Below are positions 32,274-39,564 of a stretch of DNA of 64,000 nucleotides, one piece after another. Both the position numbers and the translations under genes were made by a program. This stretch comes from Kitasatospora viridis (GTDB taxonomy: Bacteria > Actinomycetota > Actinomycetes > Streptomycetales > Streptomycetaceae). Each line of letters begins with the position of its first letter. Position 1 is the stretch's first letter. The DNA lies in the NCBI RefSeq assembly GCF_007829815.1, contig NZ_VIWT01000001.1, positions 4,176,001-4,240,000 on the forward strand. The letters are read 5' to 3'. Under the pieces are notes generated by a model. The model was not told the origin of the DNA. It saw only the letters and a program-made list of their open reading frames with translations, and ran no database searches.

Positions 32274-32989
32274 CGGCCACCGCCGGTTCGCGTGCGTGGG
32301 ATCAGCGGCCAGTCGCCGGACACCACCGCCGAGGGATTCCGGCGGCGAAGGTACTCCTGCCGCCCCGGCGCCTGCTGCCGAGCCCACTCGACCTGCTGCC
32401 AGTGCAGGTACTCCACCGACCAGCGCTGCAGCTGCGGAAACCAGCGGGCGACGGCCCCGACCAGCCGGGCCGCGGCGAGCGCGTCCCCGTCCGCAGTGTG
32501 CGCCCGCTCGATCGTCACCCCGTAGTGCGCGCACAGGTCGGTCAGCGTGCGGGCGCCCTTTCGATACCGGTCGAGCTGGCGATCGATCAGCAACGGGTCG
32601 ATGACGTGCAGGTCGGTGTCGCCGAGCTGCTCGGCCAGCGACGGCAGGCCGTGCCGGCGCAACTCGCGGTCCAACAGGGTCAGGTCGAAGGGCGCGTTCA
32701 TGACGATCAGGGGCCGGCCAGCGCGGGCCTGCGCGACGATCGCCTGCGCGATCCGGGGGACCACCTCAGCGGCTGGCGGGGCAACGCGAGCCTGCGCGTC
32801 GGTGATGTGGTGCACCTTCGTTGCGGCGCGCGGGATCGGCAGGCCCGGGTTGCACATCCACGCCTGGGTGACGGCCCGCTGGCCGCCGCCGACCTCGACC
32901 ACTGCCCCGGTGATGAGCCGGTCCTCCTCGACGTCCACCCCGGTGGTCTCCAGATCGAACGCTGCCATGCGGCCCGTGTGCCAACTCAC
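32270..32989 (-). CDS. DnaQ-like 3'-5' exonuclease, 239 aa
   Basis: GTG 32989, overlapping the neighbour. DEDDh motifs are clear: FDLETTG (Exo I), MNAPFDLTLLDRE (Exo II) and HTADGDALAAARL (Exo III with the catalytic His). The domain occupies about residues 8-180, with a helical extension after it. It has no polymerase or UvrC domain. It could proofread phage DNA or trim ends in the recombination module. Confidence 0.9.
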   Translation of the reverse strand: MSWHTGRMAAFDLETTGVDVEEDRLITGAVVEVGGGQRAVTQAWMCNPGLPIPRAATKVHHITDAQARVAPPAAEVVPRIAQAIVAQARAGRPLIVMNAPFDLTLLDRELRRHGLPSLAEQLGDTDLHVIDPLLIDRQLDRYRKGARTLTDLCAHYGVTIERAHTADGDALAAARLVGAVARWFPQLQRWSVEYLHWQQVEWARQQAPGRQEYLRRRNPSAVVSGDWPLIPRTRTGGGR

Positions 32990-33810
32990 TCGGCACCACC
33001 CTGCTGGCTCATGGCGGCCGGCTGCATGATCTCGGCGACGGTGGCGAGCTCCGCGGGGAACTCGTCCTCGATGGTCACCTCGCCGCGCTGCAGGCTCTTG
33101 TAGGTGACGGTCAGCTGGGCGACATCGTGCTCCGTCCACTTCCCGGACGGGCGGCCCAGCCTCTGCTCGATCCGCTCGGCGGTGATCCCGAGCCCCTCGA
33201 ACACCATGATGGCGTCGGCAATGCGCTTCGGCAGCGGCTTGCCGCCGCCGTTCTTCAGGGTCTGCGCGCACAGGTCCTTGGCCTCTTCGACGAACCAGGG
33301 CGGCAGGATCGCGAAGATCGCCTCACGCACCCGTCGGGCGCCGTTGTTGGCGTTGTTCTCGTAGATGTCGCGCATGTCCGTCAGCGACTTCGGACCGTCC
33401 TTCGTGTCCCGCTTGTGAGGGACGATGAACGTCGAGCTCGTGCGCGCGTTCGTCTGGACGTCCCACGCGAACGCCTGCATCTCGGACTGCTCGGCCTCGT
33501 CGTCGCGGCGCAACTCGGCCAGCCCGTACTGGACGTTCCCCCAGCAGCGGGCCAGCTCACGGGCCAGGTGCACAGACGGCCCCGACACAGCGCCACCCGC
33601 ACGGGGGAAGCGGTAGAACGCCCGCTCGGCGAGGGCCATCTGTCGGCACGACTGCCGCATCTCGGTCATCGCCGCCTGGATGATCCGCGGGCACTGCTGC
33701 GCCACCACGATCGCCGCCTGAACCTCGGCCACCGCCCGGGACTGCTCCACCGCGGTGCCCTGCCCGATCCGGGCCGGCGCGGACGGCAGGTACTGCTCGA
33801 TGTTCGTCAC
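32986..33810 (-). CDS. Putative single-strand annealing partner of the RecE-like nuclease, 274 aa
   Basis: GTG 33810. Conserved-looking segments are CRQMALAERAFYRFPRAGG, VSGPSVHLARELARCWGNVQ and AFAWDVQTNARTSSTFIVPH. The gene is directly downstream of the RecE-like nuclease with a 4-bp overlap, where RecT/Erf-type annealing proteins sit. Sequence similarity to those families was not established by eye, so function is inferred from pairing. The long frame beyond 33810 is antisense. Confidence 0.66.
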   Translation of the reverse strand: MTNIEQYLPSAPARIGQGTAVEQSRAVAEVQAAIVVAQQCPRIIQAAMTEMRQSCRQMALAERAFYRFPRAGGAVSGPSVHLARELARCWGNVQYGLAELRRDDEAEQSEMQAFAWDVQTNARTSSTFIVPHKRDTKDGPKSLTDMRDIYENNANNGARRVREAIFAILPPWFVEEAKDLCAQTLKNGGGKPLPKRIADAIMVFEGLGITAERIEQRLGRPSGKWTEHDVAQLTVTYKSLQRGEVTIEDEFPAELATVAEIMQPAAMSQQGGAE

Positions 33811-34694
33811 TGGATCTCCTGCAGCTGCTTCTGCGCCCACGCGGGCAGCGAGACGATTTCGATCCCGTCGCTGTAGCCGGGCCACCGGTCGGCGGTGACG
33901 CAGTCCCGGTACAGGGAAATGGCCTTGCGGTTGAGCTTCCGGCCGAGGCGCCGGCTCACGGCATCGAGCTGGACCACGTTCACCAGGTACGGCGCCGACT
34001 TCTCCTGGAAGACGAAGACGAACGTGGTCGACTCGTCGCCGAGGCCCAGCGCCCGAACGGCGTCGACGTACCACGGGTCCTGCTGGTGATAGCCGTAGGT
34101 CAGCACCGACTTGGCGATCGCCTCCGGATCCGCCGAGGCGCACGTCTTGTAGTCCGGGATGATCAGCCGCCGGCCGCTGCTCGGTGTCGGCAGCCAGTCC
34201 AAGCGGGCCCGCCGCCACACGCCGGTGGCCTGGTCGGTCCAGAACAACGACTGCTCCGGCAGACCGCTGCCGGGGGCGAACAGCGCCGAAGCGATCGGGT
34301 GCTGCCGCAGGGCGGCGGCCATCTGCTGCACCTGCTCGTACTCAGCGGGCCTCAACGGGATCGCGCCGCGCTCTCGGGCGGCCGCGACCTTGGCCTTCAC
34401 AGCGGCCGTGCGCCACTCGTCGGCGTCGATGCGGGCGAGCTCTGGTCCGGCACCGAGCACCAGTCCGTGGGCCGCGGCCCCGAGGTCGAACACCTTGCGC
34501 GGCTTCTGGCCGTGCAACTGCTCGTGGCGGAACAGGGCCGGGCACGACGGCGCCAACAACTTCCGCGCACCTGACGAGGAAAGGGATCCGCCCGGGACCG
34601 GGTCGGCGTGGTACTGCTCGTTCGTCATCTCGTAGATGCCGGGCTCCGTGATGATGGGGCTAGCGGCCGGGGCTTCCGGAAGGACAGCGGTCAC
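33807..34694 (-). CDS. RecE-like PD-(D/E)XK exonuclease, 295 aa
   Basis: GTG 34694. GIYEMTNEQYHADPVPGGSL then SSGARKLLAPSCPALFRHEQ is the start typical of phage RecE/Cas4-like nucleases. FDLGAAAHGLVLG supplies the conserved His. LIIPDYKTCASADPEAI holds the D..YKT catalytic core. It would resect double-strand ends to give 3' overhangs for annealing. Grouped with the putative annealing protein and DnaQ exonuclease. Confidence 0.88.
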   Translation of the reverse strand: MTAVLPEAPAASPIITEPGIYEMTNEQYHADPVPGGSLSSSGARKLLAPSCPALFRHEQLHGQKPRKVFDLGAAAHGLVLGAGPELARIDADEWRTAAVKAKVAAARERGAIPLRPAEYEQVQQMAAALRQHPIASALFAPGSGLPEQSLFWTDQATGVWRRARLDWLPTPSSGRRLIIPDYKTCASADPEAIAKSVLTYGYHQQDPWYVDAVRALGLGDESTTFVFVFQEKSAPYLVNVVQLDAVSRRLGRKLNRKAISLYRDCVTADRWPGYSDGIEIVSLPAWAQKQLQEIQ

Positions 34695-34825
34695 TGGGAG
34701 TCCCCCTTGGGCTTGTTGGTGGTGAGGTTGATCAGGAGCTGGATGACGGCGGCGAGCCAGCGCAGGCCGGTCCCGAGGACCAGGCAGCATGCGGCGCCGA
34801 TCAGCAGCGCGTGGAGGATCGTCAT
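34691..34825 (-). CDS. Tiny membrane protein, 44 aa
   Basis: ATG 34825 overlaps the preceding stop as ATGA, and its own stop overlaps the RecE-like start. ILHALLIGAACCLVLGTGLR is a transmembrane helix with a Cys pair; the C-terminus is hydrophobic then basic. Coding is supported by the double overlap. A small inner-membrane accessory protein, role unknown. Confidence 0.7.
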   Translation of the reverse strand: MTILHALLIGAACCLVLGTGLRWLAAVIQLLINLTTNKPKGDSQ

Positions 34826-34959
34826 CGGCGGGGCCTGCGGCGGTTGCGGCCCCGGCGCGGACCGCGCTCGTGCCGGAGTTCCTCCAGGTACGCCTCTACG
34901 ATCAGAGCCAGTGCCAAGGCGGACAGGACAACCAGCCAGAACTCGGCACGGCCGGTCAC
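34822..34959 (-). CDS. Tiny membrane protein with basic tail, 45 aa
   Basis: GTG 34959 overlaps the upstream stop as GTGA. FWLVVLSALALALIVEAYLE is a transmembrane segment, followed by a very basic C-terminus RHERGPRRGRNRRRPRR. By the positive-inside rule the tail is cytoplasmic. It forms a pair with the next tiny gene. The longer open frame upstream is spurious. Confidence 0.68.
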   Translation of the reverse strand: MTGRAEFWLVVLSALALALIVEAYLEELRHERGPRRGRNRRRPRR

Positions 34960-35309
34960 GCGGCTACCGCCGGCGCCAGCTCGGGGTACTCGGCGAGGGT
35001 GGCGTACGTGGCGATGTTCAGCGGCACATCGCGCCAGGTCGTCCGAATGTGCTGTGACACGATCATCCGTCCGTCGTGCATGTAGAGGAACGGTTCGGTG
35101 GGGTCGGCGCCCAGAACAGCCGCGTAGGCGGCGAGCACCGCGCGCACGTCGGCAGGCCCGTCGTTCGGGACGATGCGGTGTCGGTCGGCGCCGAGCTGGC
35201 CGCTGGTCGTCAGGTGCCACTGCAGCGGGGGCAGTTCGGGGTACTCGGTGATCAGCTGGGTCAGGGCGATGACCGGGCCGTGCTGGGGGCGGTGCGGGGT
35301 AGGCTTCAT
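34956..35309 (-). CDS. Phage protein, 117 aa, unknown
   Basis: AAGGAGG lies 10 bp before ATG 35309. MKPTPHRPQHGPVIALTQLI then TEYPELPPLQWHLTTSGQLG and FLYMHDGRMIVSQHIR. An alpha/beta domain without recognised motif. It begins the overlap chain to the nuclease genes. About 100 bp without a gene separate it from the excisionase-like gene. Confidence 0.68.
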   Translation of the reverse strand: MKPTPHRPQHGPVIALTQLITEYPELPPLQWHLTTSGQLGADRHRIVPNDGPADVRAVLAAYAAVLGADPTEPFLYMHDGRMIVSQHIRTTWRDVPLNIATYATLAEYPELAPAVAA

Positions 35310-35408
35310 GATCGGCCTGCCTCCTTCTCGTTCTGTCTGGGTGAGGTGGGCCGGGGTCGCCCCGAGGGGTCCAATCCAGGGGCGGCCCGCCCGGGTCTGG
35401 TGATGTGG

Positions 35409-35678
35409 TCAGTTCGACTGGCGGCCGCGCGGCGCTCGCCCGGGCCGCAGCTCCAGCAGTGCGACCGGGACGTCCGACGCGCTCGACGGGAGCTCGGCAG
35501 CGGCCGGCAGCACGGTGTGCGTCCGGATGATCTGGGCGAGGTTGTCCGCGCTGAACCGGACGTACTTGCCCAGCCGGACGTGGGGCAGCTCGCTGATGTG
35601 TTCCTGGAGCCAGTTCGGGCTGTCGAGACCCAGCGCGGTGGCGCAGGCCTCGTAGTCGATCAGCAGCGGCGTCGTCAT
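35409..35678 (-). CDS. Excisionase-like HTH protein, 89 aa
   Basis: MTTPLLIDYEACATALGLDS then NWLQEHISELPHVRLGKYVR and FSADNLAQIIRTHTV form a MerR/Xis winged helix: a short HTH, a basic wing with GK.VRF, and the ..L..I helix. It overlaps the Cro-like gene by 4 bp, so both are expressed from the leftward switch promoter. It is likely the recombination directionality factor for the integrase at 37040. Confidence 0.78.
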   Translation of the reverse strand: MTTPLLIDYEACATALGLDSPNWLQEHISELPHVRLGKYVRFSADNLAQIIRTHTVLPAAAELPSSASDVPVALLELRPGRAPRGRQSN

Positions 35679-35941
35679 ACGGGCACTGCCTCGCGGCTGG
35701 TGAGCGGCGCGGCGCGACCGACAGGGGCCCAGAGGACGAGCAGGTCGACGCCGATCCGGTGAGCGATGGCCACTGCGGCCGGGTGCTCAATGGCGGGCAG
35801 AGAGCCGGCAAGCAGATTGTGGATCGTGCCGTGGGAGCAGCGCGCCGTCCGGGCGAGGTCCCTGATCGAGACGCTTCTGCCGGTGCCGGTGTGCTGCATG
35901 AGCATGCGCAGGAGGTCTGGGTTGCGAAGGGTGTAACGCAT
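35675..35941 (-). CDS. Cro-like small XRE protein, 88 aa
   Basis: MRYTLRNPDLLRMLMQHTGT, then SIRDLARTARCSHGTIHNLL, an XRE helix-turn-helix. ATG 35941 with GGAGG (35953-35957) is preferred over ATG 35974, which lies inside an operator dyad and has no ribosome site. It is the first leftward early gene, opposite the repressor, and therefore the probable lytic antirepressor of the switch. Confidence 0.8.
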   Translation of the reverse strand: MRYTLRNPDLLRMLMQHTGTGRSVSIRDLARTARCSHGTIHNLLAGSLPAIEHPAAVAIAHRIGVDLLVLWAPVGRAAPLTSREAVPV

Positions 35942-35946
35942 GATGC

Positions 35947-36033
35947 TGTCCACCTCCCTGGAAGGAATGTCCATCTACTTGGACATGAGGAGCATGGCAC
36001 ATCTCTGGACGCAGTGTCCATCTACTTGGACAT
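35947..36033. promoter_or_regulatory. Lysogeny switch operators
   Basis: The 19-mer TGTCCATCTACTTGGACAT occurs identically at 35968-35986 and 36015-36033; it is a 6-7-bp dyad with a 6-bp centre. A weaker copy (TGTCCACCTCCCTGGAAG) lies at 35947-35964, 21 bp from the first. They lie between the Cro-like gene and the repressor gene. Confidence 0.9.
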
Positions 36034-36199
36034 CGTGCTCGTGCTGCATTCGCGCCAAAATCTCGCCGATCGCTACACCCCAGCGACTTCCTGCTGTCAC
36101 CCTGTCTCGTAAACTCCGGCACGACGGGGCCGGCTGTGCGGGGCGGACCATGGGCGCTGTGCCTTTGCGATCACGATGTGGAGCGGCAGGATGATCCTC

Positions 36200-36622
36200 A
36201 TGGCTGAGCACGACACCGAGACCCCCTTCAGCGACCTCGTCCGTACTCGACGTGCCGAGCTCGGCCTCAGCCTCCGCGCCCTCGCTGAACGCTGCATCGA
36301 CCCCGAGACCGGCGCCACCCCGATCACCAAGGGCTGGATCGAGCGCCTGGAGAAGGGTGAGCCGGTACTCACTCCCCGGCTGTCCGAACTGCGCGCGATG
36401 GCCGCCGGCCTCCAGCTGCCACTGCGCCGGCTCCAGGATGAGGCGGCTGTCCAGTTCCTCGGGATGCAGCGGCAGGCCGAATGGAGCGGTGACAGTACCG
36501 TCCGGGCAGTTGTGGCCCGCATGGAGGAGCTGACACCGGAAGAACGCGCCGACCTCGCGCAGATGGCCGAGCTCTACGCAGCACAGCAGGTCGCGCGCCG
36601 CGAAACCTCAAAAGGATCTTAA
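36200..36622 (+). CDS. XRE-family phage repressor, 140 aa
   Basis: The product MAEHDTETPFSDLVRTRRAE has an XRE HTH at about 12-70 (LSLRALAERCIDPETGATPI then TKGWIERLEKGEPV), in which the long loop between helices is typical of Streptomyces elements. A short C-terminal helical part contains EELTPEERADLAQMAELYAA, with no peptidase domain of the CI/LexA type. Possible starts at 36176, 36191 and 36200 exist; 36200 has AGGA at good spacing. It is divergent from the Cro-like gene across the dyads and is the likely CI analogue. Confidence 0.82.
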   Translation: MAEHDTETPFSDLVRTRRAELGLSLRALAERCIDPETGATPITKGWIERLEKGEPVLTPRLSELRAMAAGLQLPLRRLQDEAAVQFLGMQRQAEWSGDSTVRAVVARMEELTPEERADLAQMAELYAAQQVARRETSKGS

Positions 36623-36763
36623 GTTTCAGCGGACTGTGATCTTCCAATCACGCTGCTGACGCGGCAGGATGGGCAAGCGCCTGGGGAGCAGCAACGCGTT
36701 CACCGTCTGGCTGACGCGCCATCAGCCATACACGGGGGGCCAAACCCGCGAGGGGGCTGCAAG

Positions 36764-37039
36764 GTGCTGCAAGTACGCGACCGGCAGATCAAGGAGAGTC
36801 TGCATCGCGAGGTAGTGATCGACCCGGTGCCGAGCCTTCCGGGGGGTCGCCTCATCGCACGGTTCGACCTGGACGACCAGACCATCCTGGCCATCCGGGA
36901 AGACCACGCGACAGAGGCAGATCTGGAGGCCCTGCGTCGGCGAATCCGCTGCGCGTGCGAACTTGGGTCCGCAGTGGCCTGGTCATGCTGGGACTGCCTC
37001 ATCGGGGCCGACCCAGCACACCACCACCGGATCGGCTGA
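36764..37039 (+). CDS. Unknown protein, 91 aa, beside the integrase
   Basis: GTG 36764 follows GAGGGGG by seven bases. MLQVRDRQIKESLHREVVID then FDLDDQTILAIREDHATEAD form an alpha/beta sequence; the C-terminus has three Cys (CACELG, CWDC). It is rightward behind the repressor, and its stop abuts the integrase stop, so it is probably co-expressed with the repressor in lysogeny. No family recognised. Confidence 0.65.
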   Translation: MLQVRDRQIKESLHREVVIDPVPSLPGGRLIARFDLDDQTILAIREDHATEADLEALRRRIRCACELGSAVAWSCWDCLIGADPAHHHRIG

Positions 37040-38335
37040 TCACGCCGTAACGAGGTGGAGGCCGTTGCCAGCCGTCGAAGTCATCGCGACCTCGACGGCG
37101 GCGGCGATCTCCGCGTCCAGCTCCCGTACGAGGTGCCCGTAGCGGTCCACCGTCGTCTTGATGCTCTCGTGCCCCAGTCGGGCCTGGATCGCCGGCAGCG
37201 GGATGTTCTTCGCGATGAGCCAGCTCACATGCGTGTGGCGCAGGTCGTGCAGCCGGGGTGACTTCGGCAGACCCTTGGCCTTGGCGGCCTTCACCGCCGG
37301 CAGCCACCGGCGGCTGTAGAAGTTCGAGTGGCGCCACGGGTTGCCCCACGCGGTGGTGAAGACGAAGTCCTCGGGGCCCTTGGCCACAATCCTGCGCCGG
37401 ACGATCTCTGCGGTGCCCGGCGCGAGCGCCAACGTGCGCCGGCTCCTCTTCGTCTTCGGCGGCCCGAGCTTCAGCGAGTTGTCCCGCTGCCGCTTCCAGG
37501 CGCGGGTGACGCGCAGCGTGGGTGTGGATCCGGACAAATTCAAGTCGCGGACCTGAAGTGCCGTCAGTTCGCCCCAGCGAAGCCCGGTTGCGACGAGTAC
37601 TTCCGCTATGTCGACTCCGTCGCCGCCGCAGATGAGCGCGAGCTCCGCTCGGACGCGCTGCCACTCGGAGTACTCCAGGAAGACCATCTCCTCCTCCGTG
37701 CCGCCGTCGAGGCGGGGGAGCTTGGTGCGCGCACAGGGGTTGCCGCTGCGCAGTGAGGGCTCAGCCTCGACGGCGGCCTGGAAGACGCTGTAGAGGACGC
37801 CATGGCGGTTCTTGATGGACTTCGGGGAAGCCGGCTGGCGCTCCCACTGCTCCGGGTCGTCGTGGCGCACCTTGCCGTCCTCCTCGGCGCGCACCCACTC
37901 GGTGATGTCGTCCTTCGTCACGTTGCCAACTGTGGGGGGCACGACCGTGCCATCCGGCGCCGTGTGCACCAGGACGCCCTCGACGTGGAGGCGCAGCTCG
38001 CGGTGGTAGTCACCGCGGGTGCGCTCGTCGATGCCAGTGAGCCGATCCACGATGCGGCGTGCGTATTCGAGTAGCGGCTGGTTGCTCGGGAAAGCTGTCG
38101 GCTCGGGTTCGAGCTCGGGCTGGACGAACCCCTTGCCCCGGACCCAGCCAGGTGGCCACTGCTGGCCGTTCAGGTTGACGAGGCCCTTGAAGAGCTCGGC
38201 TTTCTGCTCGGCGTTCTCCAGGGAGTCCGGGAAGATCTCGGACTCCTGCTTGGCGTCGGCCTTGCCGCCAGCGCGCCAGAGCACGGTGTAGGTGATGCCG
38301 CCGTCCTTGCGGACGCGGTTTCGGATGGTCGCCAT
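37040..38335 (-). CDS. int: Tyrosine recombinase, phage integrase
   Basis: 431 aa. The N-terminal arm-binding domain (MATIRNRVRKDGGITYTVLW) is followed by a SAM-like core-binding domain and the catalytic domain. Catalytic residues: Arg near 252 (ATGLRWGEL), His-x-x-Arg in HDLRHTH near 362, and Tyr399 in TTVDRYGHL. The family integrates at tRNA genes, and here the gene lies 110 bp from the tRNA-His 3' end. It recombines attP with the tRNA attB. Confidence 0.97.
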   Translation of the reverse strand: MATIRNRVRKDGGITYTVLWRAGGKADAKQESEIFPDSLENAEQKAELFKGLVNLNGQQWPPGWVRGKGFVQPELEPEPTAFPSNQPLLEYARRIVDRLTGIDERTRGDYHRELRLHVEGVLVHTAPDGTVVPPTVGNVTKDDITEWVRAEEDGKVRHDDPEQWERQPASPKSIKNRHGVLYSVFQAAVEAEPSLRSGNPCARTKLPRLDGGTEEEMVFLEYSEWQRVRAELALICGGDGVDIAEVLVATGLRWGELTALQVRDLNLSGSTPTLRVTRAWKRQRDNSLKLGPPKTKRSRRTLALAPGTAEIVRRRIVAKGPEDFVFTTAWGNPWRHSNFYSRRWLPAVKAAKAKGLPKSPRLHDLRHTHVSWLIAKNIPLPAIQARLGHESIKTTVDRYGHLVRELDAEIAAAVEVAMTSTAGNGLHLVTA

Positions 38336-38371
38336 GGGGGGACCGTAGGCCCCTGGGTGGACAGCTCGTGC

Positions 38372-38388
38372 TGACGTCGTGTTGACGT
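38372..38388. repeat. Direct repeat beside int (possible arm-type site)
   Basis: TGACGT occurs at 38372-38377 and 38383-38388, one helical turn apart, within GACGTCGTG and GACGTGAG. It lies between the integrase start and the tRNA, where arm-type binding sites and the int promoter would be. Short, so tentative. Confidence 0.4.
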
Positions 38389-38400
38389 GAGACGGAAAAC

Positions 38401-38439
38401 GATCAAGCCCTGGCCGTTGATGCTGGCCAGGGCTTGATC
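38401..38439 (-). terminator. tRNA-His terminator hairpin
   Basis: GATCAAGCCCTGGCC and its exact complement (15 bp) flank a 9-nt loop. On the leftward RNA it is followed by GTTTTCC. It lies just past the tRNA 3' end and would also shield the integrase from tRNA read-through. Whether host or phage sequence depends on the att core. Confidence 0.78.
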
Positions 38440-38445
38440 AGATGG

Positions 38446-38518
38446 GGTGAGTGACGGGACTCGAACCCGCGACCACCTGGACCACAACCAGGTGCTCTAC
38501 CAACTGAGCTACACCCAC
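38446..38518 (-). tRNA. tRNA-His (anticodon GTG), prophage attachment gene
   Basis: The 73-nt cloverleaf has acceptor GTGGGTG/CACTCAC, a D arm with AGCTCAGTTGGTAGAGC, anticodon stem CCTGG/CCAGG around TTGTGGT, and a TTCGAGT T-loop. An extra G at 38519 opposite discriminator C is the tRNA-His G-1. The 3' end faces the prophage, as expected when integration regenerates the tRNA end. Confidence 0.97.
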
Positions 38519-38767
38519 CATCTGTCTTGCGCGTTTCCCGCGCTGACAGGAAGAACTCTACAGGATTCCCGAGGGTGCTCGCGCCAGGGTTTCGACCGGC
38601 CGACCTGCGGACGGCCGGACGGAACCCCGGCGGGGGCCGGGCGGGCCGGGAACGGCGCCGAACTGCCGGGCCGGCGCGGGGAACGCGCGGGCGCCGGAGT
38701 GACGCGGCTCACAACGCCCGTGCCCACCGCCGGAGTCCGGGGGAGGAGTCCGGCGGTGGGCGGCGGG

Positions 38768-39370
38768 TCACCCGCCGGCGATCTGGTGCTTCGCGGCGAT
38801 CTCCTTGGCCTGCTCGGTCTCCGGGCCGGGCGCCGGGACGAACACCGCCTCGCGGTAGTAGCGCAGTTCGGCGATGCTCTCCCGGATGTCGGCCAGCGCC
38901 CGGTGGTTGCCGCCCTTCTGCGGGCTGTTGTAGTACGCCCGCGGGTACCAGCGCCGGGCCAGCTCCTTGATCGAGGAGACGTCCACGATCCGGTAGTGCA
39001 GGTGGCCCTCCAGGGCCGGCATGTCCCGGGACAGGAAGCCGCGGTCGGTGGCCACCGAGTTGCCGCACAGCGGAGTCTTGCCCGCCTCGGGTGCCCACTC
39101 GCGCACGTAGGCCAGCACCTTCTCCTCGGCCTCGGCCAGCGTCACGCCTTCGGCCAGCTCGTCGAGCAGACCGGAGGAGGTGTGCATCTCGCGCACCACC
39201 TCGGGCATGGTCAGGAGCGCCTCCTGCGGCGGGCGGATCACCACGTCCACGCCCTCGCCGAGGATGTTGAGCTCGGAGTCGGTGACCAGGGCCGCCACCT
39301 CGATCAACGCGTCGCGTTCGAGGTCCAGGCCGGTCATTTCACAGTCGATCCATACCAAACGGTCGTTCAC
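38768..39370 (-). CDS. orn: Oligoribonuclease
   Basis: 200 aa from GTG 39370; an earlier ATG at 39391 lacks a ribosome site and would exceed the family length. DEDDh exonuclease motifs: WIDCEMTGLD (Asp9, Glu11), MPEVVREMHTSSGLL, and NSPQKGGNHRALADIRESI with the catalytic His/Asp. It degrades 2-5-nt RNAs, including pGpG from c-di-GMP, to mononucleotides. It follows adpA in the same direction as in Streptomyces, with 174 bp between the end of adpA and the upstream ATG. Confidence 0.95.
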   Translation of the reverse strand: MNDRLVWIDCEMTGLDLERDALIEVAALVTDSELNILGEGVDVVIRPPQEALLTMPEVVREMHTSSGLLDELAEGVTLAEAEEKVLAYVREWAPEAGKTPLCGNSVATDRGFLSRDMPALEGHLHYRIVDVSSIKELARRWYPRAYYNSPQKGGNHRALADIRESIAELRYYREAVFVPAPGPETEQAKEIAAKHQIAGG

Positions 39371-39564
39371 CTGTCCCACCCTACGGGGCACCCCCGCTCC
39401 CGGGACACCAGGCGGCGCCGGTACGTCGACCGACCCCGTCCGCCGGTGTGACGGGCGGGCGGGGTCGGTCGGGGGTGGGCGCGCGGGTGCCCCGGACGCC
39501 CTGCGGGGCGCCCGGGGCGGTTGTCTGGCGGTGGGTCAGCGACCCGGCGCCGCGGGCCCGTCGC

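Larger units (their letters stand above)
1..38445. mobile_element. Siphovirus prophage integrated at tRNA-His (left end outside window)
   Basis: A contiguous phage gene set runs from the integrase beside the tRNA-His 3' end to tail genes at the left edge. Terminases, portal, MuF protein, scaffold, capsid, connectors, tail tube, frameshifted chaperones and tape measure are all present in canonical siphovirus order, with no broken frame seen, so the element looks intact. Most genes read leftward and overlap by 4 bp. The lysis genes and second att site are not in the window. The right boundary is set at the tRNA; the exact att core cannot be fixed without the left copy. Confidence 0.93.
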
